Below, in pieces: positions 60,135-64,000 of a stretch of DNA of 64,000 nt. This DNA comes from Bacteroidota bacterium (GTDB lineage Bacteria > Bacteroidota > Bacteroidia > M30B66): NCBI GenBank assembly GCA_027483445.1, contig JAIXUS010000018.1, forward strand, positions 62,001-126,000, read 5' to 3'. The notes beneath the pieces were generated by a model, which was not told the origin of the DNA, did not search any database, and was given only the letters and a program-made list of their open reading frames with translations. Position 1 is the first letter of the stretch. Each line of letters starts with the position of its first letter. A program made the position numbers and the translations under genes.

Positions 60135-60932
60135 ATGGCTGAGTTACTTGCAGTAAAAGAGTTCGACGAAATCGTTTTCGAGAACCGAAACAAAGAATAT
60201 GGAGCATATGTGCTCCGTAAGAAGTATAACCGCAACATGAATCTTGCTTTTGCAATAGCAATTGCCACCTTGTTGCTTGCCATTTCTATTCCTACAATTC
60301 TTGATAAACTTAGCGAACTCACTGCAGAGGAAGTTAAGGTTCAGGAAGTTGACCTTACGCTGGCTGATCCGCCACCACTCGATAAGGATGAGCCACCACC
60401 ACCGCCACCACCACCAGATCCACCACCACCAGTGCAGGAGACTATCAAGTTTACGCCGCCTGTTATCGTAGAAGAGGTAAAAGAAGAAGACATTCCTCCT
60501 CCGGTTGAACAAACCAACGAAACCACGGTGAGTGATAAGACTCAAGAAGGCTCTAAAGACATTATCGATCTTCCAGACGATGGTGGAGGTGGAGATGACC
60601 TTGGCCTTGGGCAGCAAGAAATCTTTACCATCGTAGAGCAAATGCCCGAATTTCAAGGTGGTGAAGAAAAACTCCGTGAGTTTCTCTCCAAAAACATCAA
60701 GTATCCTGCTATGGCCCGTGAAAACGGCATTTCAGGAACCGTTTACATCACTTTCGTTGTGGAAGGAGATGGTAAAATTACAGATGTGAAATCCCTCCGC
60801 GGTTTAGGTGGCGGGTTAACCGAAGAGGCGCTTCGCGTAGTTAAAATGATGCCGAATTGGACTTCCGGTAAACAAAATGGTAAGCCAGTTCGCGTTCAGT
60901 TCACCCTTCCAGTGAAGTTTACCCTCCGATAA
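60135..60932 (+). CDS. tonB: TonB family energy-transducing protein
   Basis: Links the inner-membrane ExbB/D motor to outer-membrane receptors. 265 residues: N-terminal helix (LAFAIAIATLLLAISIPTIL, about 36-55), a proline- and acid-rich periplasmic stretch with DEPPPPPPPPDPPPPVQ, and a C-terminal TonB domain (about 175-265: YPAMARENGISGTVYITFVV, ENGDGKITDV-like EGDGKITDVKSLRGLGGG, MPNWTSGKQNGKPVRVQFTL). Its likely clients include the receptor at 6647. Confidence 0.93.
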   Translation: MAELLAVKEFDEIVFENRNKEYGAYVLRKKYNRNMNLAFAIAIATLLLAISIPTILDKLSELTAEEVKVQEVDLTLADPPPLDKDEPPPPPPPPDPPPPVQETIKFTPPVIVEEVKEEDIPPPVEQTNETTVSDKTQEGSKDIIDLPDDGGGGDDLGLGQQEIFTIVEQMPEFQGGEEKLREFLSKNIKYPAMARENGISGTVYITFVVEGDGKITDVKSLRGLGGGLTEEALRVVKMMPNWTSGKQNGKPVRVQFTLPVKFTLR

Positions 60933-60963
60933 ATCCTCACACTTGGACTCGATTTTACGGGTA

Positions 60964-61149
60964 ATGAGCCTAATAGTGATTGTACTTTACATCACTGTAG
61001 GCTCATTACTCATTTTTACTCATTATTTTAACCATCTTCTACAAGGACAGCTTCGGACAATCACCGGAATCCTTTGTATAGCCTACGGCGTTTTCCGTTT
61101 GGCTCGTTGGTTAATGAATCGTTCCTCTAGCTCTCAAGCCGATGAATAA
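60964..61149 (+). CDS. Small membrane protein of unknown function
   Basis: About 61 residues from the ATG at 60964 (a TTG at 60943 would add seven). Two hydrophobic stretches, MSLIVIVLYITVGSLLIFTH and LRTITGILCIAYGVFRLARW, then a Ser-rich end. It lies in the exb-tonB transcript and overlaps the next gene by 8 bases, so it is translated with it. Confidence 0.65.
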   Translation: MSLIVIVLYITVGSLLIFTHYFNHLLQGQLRTITGILCIAYGVFRLARWLMNRSSSSQADE

Positions 61150-62062
61150 GCTTGTGTTTTTGATTGCCTTAGTAATTTCTACCTGCGGTTTTTCCTCTTG
61201 TGGTGGAAGTGATCCATCTACTTTGCAAGAAACCACTACCCGTGGGAATATCCGAATCGCTGCTGACGATGCCTTTCAACAAATGCTGAATGCAGAGCTT
61301 TTCGTTTTTCATTCTGAATATAAATATGCTAAAGTGAATCCAACATATACTTCCGAAGGCGATGCCATGAAGTTATTGCTGGATGACTCTGTGCGGTTAG
61401 CGGTAATTACTCGGAAGCTCAATGAAAACGAACGCAGCTATTTGAAAAGTAAGGACATCTTTCCCAAAGAAACGCTAATCGCCTACGACGCACTTACGTT
61501 TATCGTAAATAAAGAAAACCCGGATACTCAGATGAGTTTTAATTCTTTGAAAGCGCTTTTTACGAGCCCTGTCAAAGTTGATAATGCTCCTCAGATTGTT
61601 TTTGATTCTCCCAAAAGTGGCAATGCTCGTTATCTGCGGGCCCTTTTCGGAATTAAGGAATTGCCTTCACACTGTTATGCGCTGAAGACCAACGAAGAAG
61701 TTCTTAAATATGTTGAAGCGAATAAAAACGCCATTGGTATTGTGGGTTCTAACCTGATTTCAGACCCCGACGACACACTAACACAGGCATTCACGTCAAA
61801 AATAAAGGTGGTTGGTGTTTCGGCTCAATCAGACCCTGATGGGAAATTGGGTTATCGACAGCCTTACCAGGAATATATTGCGGATGGCACTTACCCATTT
61901 AAAAGAGAGGTATACATAGTAAGTCGTGAAATAGGCACGAGACTTGGTACCGGCTTCGCCTCTTTTGTTGCAAGTGATAAAGGGCAACGCATCATTTTGA
62001 AATCAGGGCTTTTGCCCGCAGTTGTGCCCGTTCGCTTTGTCGAAATAAATACAGAATTCTGA
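61142..62062 (+). CDS. PstS-like substrate-binding lipoprotein
   Basis: 306 residues; a signal ending FSSCGGS (lipobox Cys about 20) anchors it. The body resembles periplasmic phosphate-binding proteins: GNIRIAADDAFQQMLNAELF, the AVITRKLNENERSYLKSKDI segment, and PLTFIV-like ALTFIVNKENPDTQMSFNSL. No pstCAB genes are adjacent, so phosphate import is unlikely to be its only job. It belongs to the exbB-tonB operon, whose purpose suggests an envelope role. Confidence 0.82.
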   Translation: MNKLVFLIALVISTCGFSSCGGSDPSTLQETTTRGNIRIAADDAFQQMLNAELFVFHSEYKYAKVNPTYTSEGDAMKLLLDDSVRLAVITRKLNENERSYLKSKDIFPKETLIAYDALTFIVNKENPDTQMSFNSLKALFTSPVKVDNAPQIVFDSPKSGNARYLRALFGIKELPSHCYALKTNEEVLKYVEANKNAIGIVGSNLISDPDDTLTQAFTSKIKVVGVSAQSDPDGKLGYRQPYQEYIADGTYPFKREVYIVSREIGTRLGTGFASFVASDKGQRIILKSGLLPAVVPVRFVEINTEF

Positions 62063-62086
62063 ATTTTTTACTCGAAATAAATCCAC

Positions 62087-63688
62087 ATGAACCGACTTGT
62101 TTTAATGATTCTCACACTTTGGGCTACCATAGCAGGGGCGCAAACATTAGAGGATGCCAAGCGATTAACCCTTAATGAGCAGCACGAAGCGGCCTCCTCA
62201 GCTTTTCGTCAGCTTGTAGCTAAATTCCCGGTTAAAGGAGATTACTGGTTTTACTTTGGCGAAAACCTGTATAAGAGCGAAAACCCTGATTCAGCCAAAG
62301 TGCTGTATACGCTTGGTGTTCAAAATGAGCCAACCAATCCACTTAATTTTATCGGCTTGGGTAAGGTAGCTCTATCTGAAGGCAACCAAGCAGAAGCCGA
62401 TCAGTTGTTAAAGAAAGGACTTGATTTAGGTGCAGGAAAAAATGTAGAGGCTTTAATTCGACTTGCTGAGGTTTATATCACAGCGGAAAAGAAAAATTTA
62501 CCTGAAGCCTTTAAGTTGTTGCAATCGGCTGAAAAACTCCAACCTAAAAATCCGGAAATACAAATTCTTAATGGCGACGCTTTCCTCGAAAATAATGATG
62601 GAACTTCAGCTATCAAGTATTACGAAAAGGCGAAGGCTTTAGATCCCAAATCGCCAGCTGCTACCTTGAGAATTGGTCAGCTTTGGCTTCGAGCCCGCAA
62701 TTACCAAGGTAAAGATAGCCAGAAAGGAGCATTAGAGTATTATCAGGAGGCCATTCAGCTAAGTCCGGATTTTGCACCGGCCTACCGAGAATTAGGCGAC
62801 TTATATGCACTTGCCCAGCGCTATCCTGAAGCCAAGGAGAATTACACCAAATACCTCGAACTGTCGAAAGGAAATACTACTGCTAAGCGTCGCTATGCGG
62901 CCTTCCTTTTCCTGACCAAAGACTATGAAGGAACACTTAATCAGGTTGATGAATTGTTGAAGGTAGACACTTCGTACAACATACTCAATCGCTTAGCAGC
63001 CTATGCGGCATTTGAAGCAAAGAAGTTTGATGTAGGTTTGGCCGCAATTGAAAAGTTCCTTGCTCGCCAGCCGGAAAACAAGATAACAGCGAACGATTTC
63101 ACCTACTATGGTAAAATTCTCTCCGCACTGGGAAAGGATTCCCTTGCTGTGGTTAAATTAGAGACCGCTCTGTCGAAAGATTCTTCGAATACCGATTTGT
63201 TTAGTGATTTAGCGGTTATCTACTCCAAGCAAAAGCGCTATGAAGATGCAATCCGCATGTATCAGAAAAAAGTTAGTGCCGGCAAAGCCATCACCAACGA
63301 TTACTTTAGAATGGGCCAGGCTTACTATCAGCTTCAGCAATTTGGTAAGGCCGACACCGCATTTGAACAAATCACCATTCAACAGCCTAAACTGATTACT
63401 GGCTATGTGTGGAGAGCCAAAGCAAACTCAAGTCTCGACGCTGATTTAAGTAAGGGCCAGGCAAAGCCGTTTTACGAAAAGGTGGTTGAGATAGGTGAAG
63501 CCGACGAAGCCAGCGCCAACAAGTACAAGAAAGATCTCGGTGAAGCATACCGTTATCTTTATTCATACTACAACTTTACTGCGAAAGACAAAGCCCAAGC
63601 GCAGGTTTGGCTTGAAAAATTAGTGAATGTGTATCCTGAAGACCAACAGTTGAAAAAAGCCCTTGAGGAAATGAAGGCCGGAAAGTAA
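62087..63688 (+). CDS. Exported tetratricopeptide-repeat protein
   Basis: 533 residues. A signal peptide (about 1-19, ATIAGAQ) and then about ten TPR-like helical pairs (e.g. AIKYYEKAKALDPKSPAATL, ALEYYQEAIQLSPDFAPAYR, ELGDLYALAQRYPEAKENYT). A scaffold for protein contacts, likely periplasmic. It is the last gene of the exb-tonB run and may organise that machinery. Confidence 0.85.
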   Translation: MNRLVLMILTLWATIAGAQTLEDAKRLTLNEQHEAASSAFRQLVAKFPVKGDYWFYFGENLYKSENPDSAKVLYTLGVQNEPTNPLNFIGLGKVALSEGNQAEADQLLKKGLDLGAGKNVEALIRLAEVYITAEKKNLPEAFKLLQSAEKLQPKNPEIQILNGDAFLENNDGTSAIKYYEKAKALDPKSPAATLRIGQLWLRARNYQGKDSQKGALEYYQEAIQLSPDFAPAYRELGDLYALAQRYPEAKENYTKYLELSKGNTTAKRRYAAFLFLTKDYEGTLNQVDELLKVDTSYNILNRLAAYAAFEAKKFDVGLAAIEKFLARQPENKITANDFTYYGKILSALGKDSLAVVKLETALSKDSSNTDLFSDLAVIYSKQKRYEDAIRMYQKKVSAGKAITNDYFRMGQAYYQLQQFGKADTAFEQITIQQPKLITGYVWRAKANSSLDADLSKGQAKPFYEKVVEIGEADEASANKYKKDLGEAYRYLYSYYNFTAKDKAQAQVWLEKLVNVYPEDQQLKKALEEMKAGK

Positions 63689-64000
63689 TCAGCCTTTCAT
63701 ATTGGTGAACTGAATCGGGATGTCCAGAGTTGCTGCTCTGAGCATCCCGATTACTTTTTGAAGGTCGTCAATCTTTTTTCCAATCACTCTTATTTGATCC
63801 TCCATTACTTGAGCTTGAACTTTTACTCCAGAGTCTTTAATGAGCTTCATGATTTTTCTCGCTTCTTCTTTATCTACGCCCTGGCGGATGGCAATGTCTT
63901 TCCTGACCATCGCCCCGCTGGCATATTGTGGTTTTCCGAAATCCATGCAATTGGGGTCGATCTTCTGTTTGATGAGTCTTGAACGTACAATGTCCTCCAT
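63689..64000 (-). CDS. yajQ: YajQ family protein, 3' part (5' end outside window)
   Basis: The C-terminal 103 residues of a DUF520/YajQ protein of about 163. Segments VRSRLIKQKIDPNCMDFGKP, GAMVRKDIAIRQGVDKEEAR and VQAQVMEDQIRVIGKKIDDL match the family. The ATG at 64000 is an internal Met; the true start lies beyond the window. Related proteins bind nucleotides such as cyclic di-GMP. Confidence 0.93.
   Translation of the reverse strand: MEDIVRSRLIKQKIDPNCMDFGKPQYASGAMVRKDIAIRQGVDKEEARKIMKLIKDSGVKVQAQVMEDQIRVIGKKIDDLQKVIGMLRAATLDIPIQFTNMKG

Noticed and set aside
60144-60656. 170-residue open frame on the minus strand, Trp-rich
   Set aside because: It is the complement of the tonB proline-codon run (CCA/CCG), which produces Trp and Arg runs; it overlaps a certain gene and resembles no real protein.
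1-64000. Search by eye for prophage, transposase, integrase, toxin-antitoxin or defence genes
   Set aside because: No such domain or terminal repeat was recognised; all long frames fit housekeeping, respiratory or envelope genes.

Overview
The window reads as chromosomal DNA of a member of the Bacteroidota, most likely the Flavobacteriales. The evidence is: several proteins with C-terminal type IX secretion (T9SS) sorting domains, a complete actABCDEF alternative complex III operon next to cytochrome oxidase genes, an exbB-exbD-exbD-tonB cluster, a Bacteroidota-style ECF sigma/FecR pair, a long NusB, Omp28-family proteins, and promoters of the TTG-N18..20-TAnnTTTG type. I cannot name a genus. 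No prophage, insertion sequence, CRISPR array or rRNA is visible. Genes are tightly packed, with many 1-40 base overlaps.

Layout. 1-2568 (+): the end of serA, a DUF1015 protein and a YggS-type PLP protein. 2565-14829 (-): an envelope block. In transcription order it holds an ECF sigma factor, a FecR anti-sigma factor, an STN-domain protein fused to 16-residue surface repeats, a pirin, a second repeat protein, a TonB-dependent receptor, a large secreted CotH-type protein and a small secreted lamin-tail protein. 14932-24809: mixed housekeeping genes: an OmpH-like chaperone, tRNA-Leu(GAG), shikimate kinase, a PyrR-like phosphoribosyltransferase, a nucleoside phosphorylase, two universal stress proteins, a class III aminotransferase, nusB and a leucine-dehydrogenase-type enzyme. 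24962-31815: an ABC exporter, then a BatA-like / dihydroorotase-like / unknown-protein operon in which the dihydroorotase homologue has lost its metal ligands, then a CoA-pyrophosphatase-type NUDIX protein and a small membrane protein.

31857-38996: a second secreted and outer-membrane block. It contains two T9SS-sorted proteins on the minus strand, and on the plus strand a TlpA-like thioredoxin, a predicted barrel protein, an Omp28-type lipoprotein, a porin-like protein and a UbiX-type flavin prenyltransferase. Three proteins here carry CxxC thioredoxin-like motifs. 38988-40975 (-): queG and ruvB. 41059-52316 (-): the respiratory operon actABCDEF-ctaC-ctaD, with a recognisable promoter at its start and a strong hairpin at its end. 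It encodes quinol oxidation by alternative complex III passing electrons to a heme-copper oxidase. 53014-57683 (-): rimP-nusA-infB, transcribed divergently from 57951-63688 (+), which holds exbB, two exbD, tonB, a small membrane protein, a PstS-like lipoprotein and a TPR protein. The window closes inside a yajQ-family gene.

The best candidate for something undescribed is the sigma/FecR/STN-repeat-protein operon (11269-14829). The domain that normally couples an outer-membrane TonB-dependent receptor to FecR is here joined to a solenoid- or barrel-like protein with about thirteen 16-residue repeats. A paralogue of that protein lies just downstream, directly before a TonB-dependent receptor that itself lacks the domain.
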